Shown in pieces: positions 15,743 to 25,418 of a stretch of 47,131 nt of DNA. The stretch is from Endozoicomonas acroporae (lineage in GTDB: Bacteria > Pseudomonadota > Gammaproteobacteria > Pseudomonadales > Endozoicomonadaceae). The notes under the pieces were generated by a model. It worked only from the letters and a program-made list of their open reading frames with translations. It did no database searches and had not been told where the DNA came from. A program made the translations under genes and the position numbers. Numbering within the stretch: position 1 is the stretch's first letter; each line of letters starts with the position of its first letter. The DNA is taken from positions 1 through 47,131 of the forward strand of contig NZ_PJPV01000055.1 in the NCBI RefSeq assembly GCF_002864045.1. Reading direction: 5' to 3'.

Positions 15743-17290
15743 ATGTACTGGTCGTATCTTGAGCTTAAACAGGCATTTCCAATGGAAACATCTCCAAGCA
15801 CTAACCCGGCAAACCTCTCGGCAGCACCTTCCCATCAGTTAACCCAGCCTTTAGCATCCGCTTCTGATCGCTCCAAATGTGTTTTTTCTCCTCACCGAAC
15901 AGTGGCAACATGTCAGACGCATACATCCTGTCAGTCCGGCTGCAATGACATAACATCCACCAGGGCCACTGACATTGCAGCAAGAGCTGTGCTTCCCGGT
16001 AGTGCTGACACAACAATACTTGCATCCTCAAGCTCAGGTTCTTATATACCGCTTAAAGGCACTCAAAATAATGACATTCCGGAAAGCTCTCTGCCCAATG
16101 AGTTGCAAGCATGTATTCAGGAGTGGCAAGAGATCTCGACTAAATACCCACGAAATTTAATGTTTAACGAACTCATCAAGTTCATGACCAAATGCAGGAG
16201 AGCATTGATACTCCGATCAATTCAAATGGGCAGGTTTGACAAGGAAAATCCAGCACACATTGCCGAGGCTTTTCTGTCAGGTACGTTAAATATGGCAACC
16301 CGCAGAGTCTCCAACATACCAGAGCACATTTTAATACCAGAATTATTTCCACCTGATAAGACTAACGTACTAATAATGTTCAGCGAACATAACACCTATA
16401 AACTATCGAGCATTTTCGGACATAAAAGAGGAATAATTACTGAGACCATCTCCCACCGGAATGTTACGTTTTTTATACCTGATGACCCTTTTAGAACATA
16501 CCGTACCACTGCGGATTTTATTGGGGCATTGCTTTCCACAATTTGTACTTTTTATGATCATCCTGCGACCTCAAAACGTGTTCAGGCTCAAACTGAAAGC
16601 GCAGTTGCTGACTCAATATCCAATTCCCCCACAGAAACTGACTCAACTTGCCCTGATACCAGTGATGATAATTGTGACATTGCCATACTCTTCAAAACAT
16701 TGGGATTATGGAAAAGTCAGGATAAAACCCTTGTTATTCCCTGCATAAAAACACAATCCGGCCACATCCCGCCATTCAAATTAATCACCTCATTCTCAAA
16801 GTCGCTGCCTGAAAGCCACCCCTACCATGCGTTGTTCAAAAGGCCCAAGCTGAACCCGGCAGGGCTAACTTATTGCCCAAGAACAAAAGAAGTTCAATCG
16901 GATAACCTTGAAAAATTTCAAAACAGAACCTTAAAATCTCTGCTGAATAGCTTGAGCGAGCAATCGGCAAGATCGTCAAAACCAAAAGAACACCAATCAT
17001 CTGCATCAGCTCAACCATCACCAACCGTAGTCCATGCCAGTTCTTATAAATTAGAAAATCCCTCAGAAAAAACACTATCCCTTGCCAAAAAAATCGCTTT
17101 GCTGATCCAGCGTAATGATACAGCCAGCCTCAAAACATTACTTGAACATAACCCTCAATACGCTACTGAACTTAAAGACTCCCAGAATAATAAACTGCAA
17201 AAATACCTGTCCAAATGCCAAGATATCCAAGCTAAAGGCGATGATACTGATGTCGGTAAGCACGACGACTATCTGACGTCACAGGATTAA
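15743..17290 (+). CDS. Orphan Ser/Thr/Pro-rich protein, possible effector
   Basis: 515 residues with no family I recognise. Residues 1-110 are low-complexity and Ser/Thr/Ala/Pro-rich, a middle region (about 125-265) looks folded with alternating helices and strands, a second Ser/Thr-rich linker holds TESAVADSISNSPTETDST, and the C-terminal ~80 residues (ALLIQRNDTASLKTLLEHNP) are helical and loosely resemble one ankyrin unit. This layout is common in type III effectors. A second ATG at 15782 (METSPSTNP) is an alternative start. The DNA is AT-richer than the msbA and hldE genes on either side, which suggests insertion by transfer. Function unknown. Confidence 0.6.
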   Translation: MYWSYLELKQAFPMETSPSTNPANLSAAPSHQLTQPLASASDRSKCVFSPHRTVATCQTHTSCQSGCNDITSTRATDIAARAVLPGSADTTILASSSSGSYIPLKGTQNNDIPESSLPNELQACIQEWQEISTKYPRNLMFNELIKFMTKCRRALILRSIQMGRFDKENPAHIAEAFLSGTLNMATRRVSNIPEHILIPELFPPDKTNVLIMFSEHNTYKLSSIFGHKRGIITETISHRNVTFFIPDDPFRTYRTTADFIGALLSTICTFYDHPATSKRVQAQTESAVADSISNSPTETDSTCPDTSDDNCDIAILFKTLGLWKSQDKTLVIPCIKTQSGHIPPFKLITSFSKSLPESHPYHALFKRPKLNPAGLTYCPRTKEVQSDNLEKFQNRTLKSLLNSLSEQSARSSKPKEHQSSASAQPSPTVVHASSYKLENPSEKTLSLAKKIALLIQRNDTASLKTLLEHNPQYATELKDSQNNKLQKYLSKCQDIQAKGDDTDVGKHDDYLTSQD

Positions 17291-17513
17291 TATTCTTTCT
17301 CACTTACGCAGCAGAAAACATCTATGGTAAAGTCGCCAATTTACCGTAAAACAGCTGCATTGCCCCGATCCGGAAACACGAAACAAGGCGTATAAGGTGT
17401 ACCAGCACACGCTGTACAACCTTTGCCAAAATACCCGTCAACTGACTTTAAGGTGCATATTGCACGGCTGTGGTATGGTAAGCAACTGCCATTAAGCTGA
17501 CTGGACCTCATTG

Positions 17514-18956
17514 ATGAAATTGACGATTCCCCGTTTTGATCTGGCCAAAGTCCTGGTAATTGGCGATATCATGCTGGATCGATACTGGCATGGTGCCACC
17601 TCCCGGATATCACCGGAAGCGCCGGTGCCTGTAGTCAAAGTCGGACAGATAGAAGACCGTCCGGGCGGAGCGGGCAATGTTGCCCTCAATATTGCCACAC
17701 TGGGCGCACCAGCATGGGTTATCGCGGCAACCGGTGACGATGAATCCGCCGACGTCCTTCAGACCCGACTGGAGGCCGCTGGCATCTACTGCAGCTTTGC
17801 CCGAATTCCCGGTGCGCCAACCATTACCAAGTTACGGGTCATTTCCCAGCATCAACAATTGATTCGTCTGGATCATGAAGAAACCTTTGATCGTCTGAGT
17901 CCCGATGTCATTGAAGAAAAGGCCGCCCAGCTTATCCATAACCTGAGCGCCATTGTCCTTTCTGATTACGGCAAGGGCACTCTGCAGGGCTGCCAGCAAC
18001 TGATTCGCCTGGCCCGGTCCCACAATATTCCCGTTCTCGTGGACCCCAAAGGCAGCAGCTTTGAGCGTTACTGTGGTGCCACGGTGATAACGCCCAACCT
18101 GAAAGAGTTTGAGACGATTGTTGGCCCCTGCCGCAGCGAAGAAGAGTTGGTCAGTAAAGGTCAACAACTGTTAAAAGACCTTGAGCTGGGAGCACTGCTT
18201 ATTACCCGCAGTGAACACGGCATGACCCTGATCCGGGAAAAAGAGCCTGAAGTTCACTTCCCGGCAAGGGCAAGAGAAGTTTTCGATGTAACAGGTGCAG
18301 GCGACACGGTTATCTCGGTACTGGCCGCCTCCCTGGCCGCTGGCTGTGACATGCCGCAGGCTGCCGGTCTGGCCAATATTGCCGCTGGCATTGTTGTGGC
18401 CAAATTAGGCACCGCCAGCGTCTCCATGCCCGAACTGAGACGTGAAGTGAACCGGGAGCTGGGTGCTGAAAGAGGTGCGGTATCTGCCGAGCAATTGATG
18501 GTTGCGGTTGAAGATGCCCGGGCTCACGGCGAAAAGATCGTATTTACCAACGGCTGTTTTGATATCCTCCATGCTGGCCATGTTGGCTACCTGGAGCAGG
18601 CACGCAAGCAGGGGGACAGGCTGATTCTGGCCATTAATGGCGATGATTCTGTCACCCGCCTGAAAGGCGAAGGACGCCCGATTAACCCGGTGGACCGGCG
18701 AATGGCAGTACTTGCCGGCCTGGAAGCGGTGGACTGGGTTGTCAGTTTTGATGAAGACACCCCGGAAAATCTGATTCAGGCAATCAAGCCGGATGTACTG
18801 GTAAAAGGTGGCGACTACTCACTGGACGAAGTGGTCGGTGCCCCGATTGTTCATGAATACGGTGGTGAAGTGAAAGTACTGGCTTTCCTGGAGAACTGCT
18901 CAACCACTGCCATTGTCGATAAAATCCGTGACGAAAAAGAAGCACAACCTGCCTGA
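17514..18956 (+). CDS. hldE: Bifunctional heptose-7-P kinase / heptose-1-P adenylyltransferase HldE
   Basis: About 480 residues. The N-terminal ribokinase (PfkB) domain begins with VLVIGDIMLDRYWHG and ends with the anion-hole motif FDVTGAGDTV (about 257); it phosphorylates D-glycero-D-manno-heptose-7-phosphate at C1. The C-terminal nucleotidyltransferase domain has FTNGCFDILHAGHVGYL (about 342), whose HxGH motif binds ATP, and adds AMP. The product, ADP-heptose precursor, feeds the LPS inner core. ATG at 17514 is preferred to the in-frame TTG at 17511. Domain order and length are those of standard HldE, and no defect is seen. Confidence 0.94.
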   Translation: MKLTIPRFDLAKVLVIGDIMLDRYWHGATSRISPEAPVPVVKVGQIEDRPGGAGNVALNIATLGAPAWVIAATGDDESADVLQTRLEAAGIYCSFARIPGAPTITKLRVISQHQQLIRLDHEETFDRLSPDVIEEKAAQLIHNLSAIVLSDYGKGTLQGCQQLIRLARSHNIPVLVDPKGSSFERYCGATVITPNLKEFETIVGPCRSEEELVSKGQQLLKDLELGALLITRSEHGMTLIREKEPEVHFPARAREVFDVTGAGDTVISVLAASLAAGCDMPQAAGLANIAAGIVVAKLGTASVSMPELRREVNRELGAERGAVSAEQLMVAVEDARAHGEKIVFTNGCFDILHAGHVGYLEQARKQGDRLILAINGDDSVTRLKGEGRPINPVDRRMAVLAGLEAVDWVVSFDEDTPENLIQAIKPDVLVKGGDYSLDEVVGAPIVHEYGGEVKVLAFLENCSTTAIVDKIRDEKEAQPA

Positions 18957-19331
18957 GGATTGCCTGGCCATAAGTAGTTAACCGCTGTGGCCAGCCCCTG
19001 ACCTGAATTATCTGCCGGGCATCAACCGGCAGAGTAGTAGCTTGTCGGACTTAACAAAATCTACAGGTTCTGACAGGTCAAATAACAAGCACTCATTAAC
19101 CGGATCTATCAAGGGCCGATGTATCGATCAGGCCCATGCTTGAGATATTTACGGTGGTCACACGATGGATCGTTTCCCTGACCTTGATGGCAACAACATA
19201 TCAAGCGACTTGGTGTGCTGTGGGCAGACTTCCCGGGCAAGCGGTTGATTAACAATGTTAATGCGCTTAACTTTGGTAAATAATCTGCCTTCAACACTCC
19301 TTGATAACATTGGTGAGAGAACACTGGTGAA
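18957..19331. other. Convergent intergenic region between hldE and hrpA
   Basis: No gene found in 375 bp. A hairpin with 7-bp arms, CTGCCGG (19012-19018) and CCGGCAG (19026-19032), lies shortly after hldE and GGCCA/TGGCC arms precede it at about 18966-18992. They could help end transcription, though no T-run follows. TTGTCGGACTTAA at about 19043 recalls the end of the palindromic element at 46894. Confidence 0.4.
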
Positions 19332-22300
19332 TTAAATCGCTTCCACCTCTTCCCACAATTTCCGCAGTCGTTTGTCCGATACCGGAAAACGAGTCCCCAG
19401 TTGCTGGGCAAACAGGGAAACCCGGTACTCTTCAATCATCCAATAGAACTGCTGAAGATTTGGATCGATCACTTTATGCTGATAATGAGCCTCCCGGCGT
19501 TTATCATATTTCTGCTGAAGAGCGGCCAGCTCTTCCGTCCAGGCCCGATCACGGTTTACCTGGGCTGGCAGCTTCTCCAACCTGACTTCAATCGCCTTGA
19601 AATAACGAGGATAATGGCTTAGCCACTCCATACCCGCTGACGTCATAAACCCCGGTTGCAACAGCCTTTGCACATGCTGCTTGATATCCGCCAGGGCCAG
19701 GGCCCGGTCAAAACTGATCTTACCTTTCAGCTGTCGGCTAATCCCCTGGGCAATACGAAAGATCTCATTAAGAATGGGGTCAATCTTCTCGGCAAAAGGC
19801 ACAATGTCGCCTTTACGCTGCTCCAGCAATGCCATGAATGATTCACGGTTTTTGGGCAGCTCGCTGTCCTTATTCAGATAGACGCCGCTGATAATCAAAC
19901 TCTGCACATCATCTTCAAGCAGGTTCTGATTCATCAGGTTAGTGGCCAGCAACCTGGTTTCTTTCAATCGGACCATTTTACTCAAGGCAAACTTAAGCTG
20001 GGTGGACAGCCTGATCCTGAGCAGTCGCGTCAACCCTTTGCGGTTTTCAAAGTCGGCCATCGCCGGACTTTCGAACAGTTGAACCGCCACGGAATCACGC
20101 TGGTCGACCAGGGCCGGGTATGACTTTAACACCAGCCCTCCGGCTTTCCGGGTAATTTCATGGGGTAGCTCGCCACAGGTCCAGTCCAGCAGACCTTCCT
20201 GTTCCAGATGACTTTTCGCCAGCTTACGGATCGTATCCTGCACATGATCAGAGAACTGTTGTCTGAGCTGATTTAAATCACGCCCCTGGCCAATAACATC
20301 ACCATCTTCATTCACTACCCGGATATTCATTAGCAAATGTCCATCCAGGCTATCTGTGTTCCAGTGCTCTTCGAGAATGCGCACACCGGACATACGGATC
20401 AGCTGTCGTCCAAGCATGTCGGTCAGCGGCTCGTCACAGGCAGAGAGCGATTCCAGGGCACCATTAACAAAGTCAGGCACAGGGACAAAATTCTTGCGCA
20501 CCGGCTTGGGCATGGATCGAACCAGGGCCACACACTTGTCGAACAGCATACCGGGCACCAGCCACTCCAGACGATGCCTGGGCAGTAACCTTAATGCCTC
20601 CACCGGCACGGTCAGGGTGACGCCGTCATCCGTCTCACCCGGGGCAAAGTGATAACTGAGCGGCAGCTCCAACCCCTCCCAGCGGAAGCGATCCGGATAC
20701 CTGTTGACGGTGATATGCTCTGCTTCATGCTGCATCAGATAGTCTTTGGTAAGGTGGAGCAAATCAGGCTTCTGTCGTTCAGCCCCCTTGCGCCACTGCT
20801 CAAAGCCTGCACCGTTACAGATATCCGCAGGAATCAGGGCATCGTAAAAGTGGTAGAGCGTGTCACTGTCCACCAGAATATCCCGGCGACGGGACTTCGC
20901 TTCCAACTCATCCACTTCGTCAATCAATGCCAGGTTATGCTTCTGAAACGCACCTTTGGAATCAAAGTGCCCTTCAACCAGGGCTTCACGAATAAAGATT
21001 TCCCGGGCAACCACCGGATCTATCGGGCCATAATTCACCCGACGACGGCCGACCACAATCAAGCCGTACAGTGTCACCTGCTCAAACGCCACCACCTGGG
21101 CACGCTTCCTCTCCCAGTGGGGTTCAAAATAGTTGCGCTTCACCAGATGCGTTGCCAGCGGCTCAATCCATTGGGGCTCCAGTTTGGCATTGGTTCTGGC
21201 AAAGAGCCGGGAGGTTTCCACCAGCTCTGCCGCCATCACCCATTTGGGCTTGCGCTTATAAAGCGTCGATGCCGGAAACAGATAGAAGCGCCGGTTTCTG
21301 GCCCCCATATAATCCGCTTCATCATCTTTACTGCCCAACTGGGACAAAAGGCCGGATAGCAGTGACTTATGCACATCGCCATAGCTGGCAGGGCTGTCAT
21401 TCACGCGAAATTGCAGGTCTTTACAGGCCAGTGTCAGCTGTCGATGGAGGTCGCGCCACTCGCGCATGCGCATAAAAGACAGAAACTGTTTATTGCAGTA
21501 TTTGCGCAGCTGATTCTGGGACAGTGCCTGCCGCTGTTCCTCATAGGCTTCCCAGAGATTCACATAGGTCATAAAGTCCGAGTCATCGTGATAAAACTCA
21601 CGGTGTCGCTGATCTGCTGCCTGCTGCTTATCCTGCGGGCGTTCCCTGGGATCCTGTGCCGCTTGGGCACTGACAATAATCAATACTTCATGCAGGGCAT
21701 TATTGCTATTCGCCTCAATCAGCATCCGTCCAAGGCGTGGATCTACCGGCAGCTGCCCCAGCTGTCGGCCAATCGGGGTAATACGCCGGTCTTTCCCCAC
21801 CGCCACCAGCTCCTGCAGCAGCTTGAAGCCATCATTAATGGCTTTGCCATCCGGTGGATCAACAAACGGAAACGCGGCAATATCGCCCAGCCCCATCCGC
21901 AACATCTGCAAGATCACCGCCGCCAGGTTGGTTCTGAGAATCTCCGGATCGGTAAACTCCGGACGGGAAAGAAAATCCTCCTCAGAGTAAAGGCGAATAC
22001 AGATACCTTCGGCAACACGACCACAGCGCCCTTTACGCTGATTGGCCGATGCCTGTGACACAGCCTCAACCGGCAGCCGCTGAACTTTTGACCGGACACT
22101 GTAGCGGCTGATACGCGCAGTACCGGGGTCAATCACATAGCGAATGCCCGGCACCGTTAACGAGGTTTCGGCGACGTTGGTGGACAAAATAACACGACGA
22201 CCGGAGTGTTCCTGGAAGATCCGGTTCTGCTCGGCGGCAGAAAGGCGGGCATACAGTGGCAGAATGTCAGTGTGGGGCAGTTTTGCATCCCTAAGGAACT

Positions 22301-23228
22301 GGTGAGTTTCCCGGATATCCCGTTCACCGCTGAGAAACACCAGCACATCGCCCAGTGGTTTGCCCTTTCCTGCGCGTTCACGGCTGTCAATCTCTTCCAG
22401 TGCGGCCAGAATCCCCTGCTGTAATCGCTGGTCGGCATCACGCCCTTCCAGCTCAAGATCTTCCAGTGGACGATATAATGTCTCTACCGGATAGGTTCTG
22501 CCCGAGACTTCGATCACCGGCGCATGATCAAAGTGCTTTGAAAACCGCTCGACGTCTATGGTGGCCGACGTGATGATGACTTTCAGGTCTGGTCGTTTAG
22601 GCAGAATCAGCTTGATATAGCCCAGAAGAAAATCAATATTCAGGCTGCGCTCATGGGCTTCATCAATGATCAGGGTGTCATAGCGGTTAAGAAAACGGTC
22701 AGTCTGGATCTCGGCCAGCAGAATACCGTCAGTCATCAACTTGATCAGGGTGGTTTCGGTGGAGTGATCGGTGAAACGCACCTGGTAACCAACCTGCTCC
22801 CCCAGCACGCCCCCAAGCTCTTCAGCAATGCGATTAGCAACGGAACGGGCGGCCAGTCGCCGGGGCTGAGTATGGGCAATCATGCCAAAAATACCACGAC
22901 CCGCTTCAAGACAGATTTTTGGCAGCTGAGTTGTCTTGCCTGAGCCTGTTTCACCAGCGATCACCACTACCTGGTGATCACGGATAGCCCTGGCGATATC
23001 CTCTTTCCGGTCAATCACCGGTAGCGCCTGCTCATAACGGACTTCAGGAAGAGCCGCTTGTCGCTGCTCTACCAGCAACAGCGATGACGCTATTTTTTTC
23101 TGAATCCGCTCCAGACCTGCCTCATCATCCCGTTTCAGCCGACGCAATTGACCACGCAAGCGGTAACGGTCGCGTATCATGCATTGATTGATGGACTGGC
23201 GCAGTTGCTTATCGGAAAAGCCAGACAC
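19332..23228 (-). CDS. hrpA: ATP-dependent RNA helicase HrpA
   Basis: 1298 residues, the expected length for HrpA (about 1300). This DEAH-box helicase has Walker A AGETGSGKTTQ (about 91-101), the DEAH motif in LIIDEAHERSLNIDFL, motif III TSATID and motif VI QRKGRCGRVAEG, followed by the helicase-associated (HA2), OB-fold and long C-terminal HrpA-type domains. HrpA unwinds RNA, acts in mRNA processing and in rescue of stalled ribosomes in E. coli. The start codon is GTG (23226-23228), supported by GGGAG 8 bp before it. It is transcribed towards hldE and away from fadD's 3' end. Confidence 0.95.
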   Translation of the reverse strand: MSGFSDKQLRQSINQCMIRDRYRLRGQLRRLKRDDEAGLERIQKKIASSLLLVEQRQAALPEVRYEQALPVIDRKEDIARAIRDHQVVVIAGETGSGKTTQLPKICLEAGRGIFGMIAHTQPRRLAARSVANRIAEELGGVLGEQVGYQVRFTDHSTETTLIKLMTDGILLAEIQTDRFLNRYDTLIIDEAHERSLNIDFLLGYIKLILPKRPDLKVIITSATIDVERFSKHFDHAPVIEVSGRTYPVETLYRPLEDLELEGRDADQRLQQGILAALEEIDSRERAGKGKPLGDVLVFLSGERDIRETHQFLRDAKLPHTDILPLYARLSAAEQNRIFQEHSGRRVILSTNVAETSLTVPGIRYVIDPGTARISRYSVRSKVQRLPVEAVSQASANQRKGRCGRVAEGICIRLYSEEDFLSRPEFTDPEILRTNLAAVILQMLRMGLGDIAAFPFVDPPDGKAINDGFKLLQELVAVGKDRRITPIGRQLGQLPVDPRLGRMLIEANSNNALHEVLIIVSAQAAQDPRERPQDKQQAADQRHREFYHDDSDFMTYVNLWEAYEEQRQALSQNQLRKYCNKQFLSFMRMREWRDLHRQLTLACKDLQFRVNDSPASYGDVHKSLLSGLLSQLGSKDDEADYMGARNRRFYLFPASTLYKRKPKWVMAAELVETSRLFARTNAKLEPQWIEPLATHLVKRNYFEPHWERKRAQVVAFEQVTLYGLIVVGRRRVNYGPIDPVVAREIFIREALVEGHFDSKGAFQKHNLALIDEVDELEAKSRRRDILVDSDTLYHFYDALIPADICNGAGFEQWRKGAERQKPDLLHLTKDYLMQHEAEHITVNRYPDRFRWEGLELPLSYHFAPGETDDGVTLTVPVEALRLLPRHRLEWLVPGMLFDKCVALVRSMPKPVRKNFVPVPDFVNGALESLSACDEPLTDMLGRQLIRMSGVRILEEHWNTDSLDGHLLMNIRVVNEDGDVIGQGRDLNQLRQQFSDHVQDTIRKLAKSHLEQEGLLDWTCGELPHEITRKAGGLVLKSYPALVDQRDSVAVQLFESPAMADFENRKGLTRLLRIRLSTQLKFALSKMVRLKETRLLATNLMNQNLLEDDVQSLIISGVYLNKDSELPKNRESFMALLEQRKGDIVPFAEKIDPILNEIFRIAQGISRQLKGKISFDRALALADIKQHVQRLLQPGFMTSAGMEWLSHYPRYFKAIEVRLEKLPAQVNRDRAWTEELAALQQKYDKRREAHYQHKVIDPNLQQFYWMIEEYRVSLFAQQLGTRFPVSDKRLRKLWEEVEAI

Positions 23229-23261
23229 CCAGGTACTCCCGTTTATATGGAATCAGTGATG

Positions 23262-23267
23262 ATTATA
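23262..23267 (-). promoter_or_regulatory. hrpA promoter -10 element
   Basis: On the minus strand TATAAT lies 34 bp before the GTG start of hrpA. The -35 position (TTCAGG, 17 bp upstream) is poor. The perfect -10 hexamer and its location support a promoter here. Confidence 0.4.
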
Positions 23268-23354
23268 CTGGTTTGGAAAAGCGGCCTGAATGGCCCCTGA
23301 CAGGAGTTCTAACCACTCATTAAATTTTCCGGGCAACTGTCATTACCCGAATAA

Positions 23355-23516
23355 GGAACTGTCCTGAAATAACTTCCACATTTTCGATGCTAAGTATTTA
23401 TCCAGTAAAGAAAAAAACCTTGCCACGGAGTCACGGAGGCACGGAGAAAAAACATCTTTTCTCTGTAACTCCGTGCCTCCGTGGCAAAAAAGAGGAAGTT
23501 ATTCCTGGACAATTCC
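23355..23516. repeat. 162-bp palindromic MITE-like element (GGAA-TGTCC ends)
   Basis: The left end GGAACTGTCCTGAAATAACTTCC is matched by GGAAGTTATTCCTGGACAATTCC on the right. Inside, TTGCCACGGAG (23420) plus a repeat of CACGGAGGCACGGAG pairs with CTCCGTGCCTCCGTGGCAA (23469-23487). The element fills the gap between hrpA and fadD. Its ends resemble those of the element at 37179-37347. Confidence 0.7.
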
Positions 23517-23532
23517 CAAGCAGAACTTGCCA

Positions 23533-25215
23533 CTACCGGCGGCTCCGGGCTGCCAGCTCTTCATCACGCAAATGACGACGGAGGATCTTACCCACATTGG
23601 TCGTGGGCAACTCATCTCTGAACTCAACCATTTTGGGTACTTTATAGCCCGTCAGGTTCTGCCGGAAAAAGTGAATCACTTCTTCTTTGGTCAGTTCCGG
23701 ATTACTGGACACCACAAACACCTTGATCGCCTCTCCCGAACGTTTATCGGGAACCCCGATCACGGCACACTGAGAGACATCGGGATGGGCAGAAAGCACC
23801 TCCTCCAGTTCATTCGGGTACACATTGAAACCGGAAATACAGATCATGTCCTTTTTGCGATCGACAATGGTGACATAACCTTCCTCGTCTATTCGGGCAA
23901 TGTCGCCGGTTCTCAGCCAGCCATCCGGCATCGCCGCTTCAGTGGCCTGCTCACTCTGCCAGTAGCCCTTCATCACCTGAGGCCCTTTTATGCAGAGTTC
24001 ACCCACTGCTCCAATGGGCAGATCCTGATCATCACTATCAACCAGCTTCAATTCACAGGACGGCACCGGCAGACCAATGGTACCCAGTTTAATTTTACCC
24101 AGTGGGTTGATCGTCACCACCGGCGAAGTTTCCGTCATACCATAGCCTTCACAGATACGACTGCCGGTCAGGTTTTCCCATCGCTCTGCAGTATCCAGTT
24201 GCAGTGCCATACCGCCGGAAATGGTGTTTTTCAAATAGGAGAAATCAAGACGACGGAAGGCTTCCTGATTCATCAGACCAACAAACAGAGTATTCAGCCC
24301 AATAAACATACTGAAGGGCTTACCGGTCAAATCCTTAATAAAGGATTTCATATCCCGGGGATTGGTGATGAGCATATTGTGCTCACCCAGCAAGATAGCC
24401 ACCATGCAGTGCACGGTAAAAGCAAAAATATGATAAAGGGGCAATGGCGCAATAATCAGCTCCTCACCTTCCCGCAAATTACCCCCAACAAGCGCCTTGA
24501 CCTGGAACATATTACTGAGAATATTACGGTGAGTCAGCATGGCACCTTTAGCGATACCTGTCGTACCACCGGTATACTGCAAGATGGCAACATCATCATT
24601 TTCCCGGCGAATATCCGTGCAATGGTGCAAGGCTCCCCGACTGAGAACAGTGGTAAATGACACCGCCGATGGCAGCGAATAATCCGGCACCATTTTCTTA
24701 ACGTGTTTGACCACCAGATTCACCAGTGTCCGCTTAAAGGTAGGCAGCATATCGCCGACCTGCGTCACCACAACATGCTTGATGGCCGTTTTGGGAATCA
24801 CCTTCTCAGCCATGTGCGCCATGTTGGCCAGCACCACCAGCGCCTTGGCACCGGAATCGCGGAACTGGTGCTCCATCTCACGTTCGGTGTAGAGAGGATT
24901 GGTGTTCACCACAATCAATCCCGCACGCAGTGCGCCAAAGACCGCCACAGGAAACTGCATGACATTGGGCAGCATAATGGCTATACGATCGCCGGGGCGC
25001 AAACCGGTGTGATTTTGCAGGTAACTGCAGAAATGACCACTAAGCTCATAAAGGCGGGAATAGCTCAGCTCATGCCCCATGTTGCTGAATGCCGGTTTGC
25101 TGGCAAACTTGCGGGTGCTGTACTCCAGTACATCAATAATTGAGCGATACTGCCCAACATCAATCGTTGCAGGAATACCTTCCGGGTACTTGTCTTTCCA
25201 GAAACCGGTGGTCAT
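23533..25215 (-). CDS. fadD: Long-chain fatty acid-CoA ligase FadD
   Basis: About 560 residues, typical of FadD. This AMP-forming enzyme activates fatty acids with ATP and CoA at the inner membrane for beta-oxidation or lipid recycling. The P-loop-like AMP motif YTGGTTGIAKGAMLTH, the GYGMTETSP motif, the hinge/arginine region GWLRTGDIARIDEEGY with VDRKKDMICISGFNVYP, and the C-terminal lysine in NVGKILRRHLRDE are all present. ATG at 25215 is chosen because GGGAGG lies 8 bp before it; the upstream ATG at 25233 lacks this. No FadR site was identified by eye. Confidence 0.93.
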   Translation of the reverse strand: MTTGFWKDKYPEGIPATIDVGQYRSIIDVLEYSTRKFASKPAFSNMGHELSYSRLYELSGHFCSYLQNHTGLRPGDRIAIMLPNVMQFPVAVFGALRAGLIVVNTNPLYTEREMEHQFRDSGAKALVVLANMAHMAEKVIPKTAIKHVVVTQVGDMLPTFKRTLVNLVVKHVKKMVPDYSLPSAVSFTTVLSRGALHHCTDIRRENDDVAILQYTGGTTGIAKGAMLTHRNILSNMFQVKALVGGNLREGEELIIAPLPLYHIFAFTVHCMVAILLGEHNMLITNPRDMKSFIKDLTGKPFSMFIGLNTLFVGLMNQEAFRRLDFSYLKNTISGGMALQLDTAERWENLTGSRICEGYGMTETSPVVTINPLGKIKLGTIGLPVPSCELKLVDSDDQDLPIGAVGELCIKGPQVMKGYWQSEQATEAAMPDGWLRTGDIARIDEEGYVTIVDRKKDMICISGFNVYPNELEEVLSAHPDVSQCAVIGVPDKRSGEAIKVFVVSSNPELTKEEVIHFFRQNLTGYKVPKMVEFRDELPTTNVGKILRRHLRDEELAARSRR

Positions 25216-25418
25216 GGGGTAAGCCTCCCGCATCCATGTTGAAGCTGTATAGAATAAGAACTGGCTCGCAAACTGTTTAACCTGTCTTGCAACTATCGCA
25301 TTGGAAAATTTTTCGAGATTATCAGTTTTCTTCTGCTCCTGATAGACGACCTGCGGTAAATACTTCTAACCTGCTTTCAACGAAGGCTTGAACAATAGTA
25401 TTCACAAGAGAAAAGCCA

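Noticed and set aside
20649..22058. Plus-strand frames of 230 codons opposite hrpA
   Set aside because: HrpA motifs are continuous on the minus strand, and these frames show no protein-like features.
23473..24660. 395-codon plus-strand frame opposite fadD
   Set aside because: FadD on the minus strand has all family motifs; the antisense frame is a composition shadow without domains.
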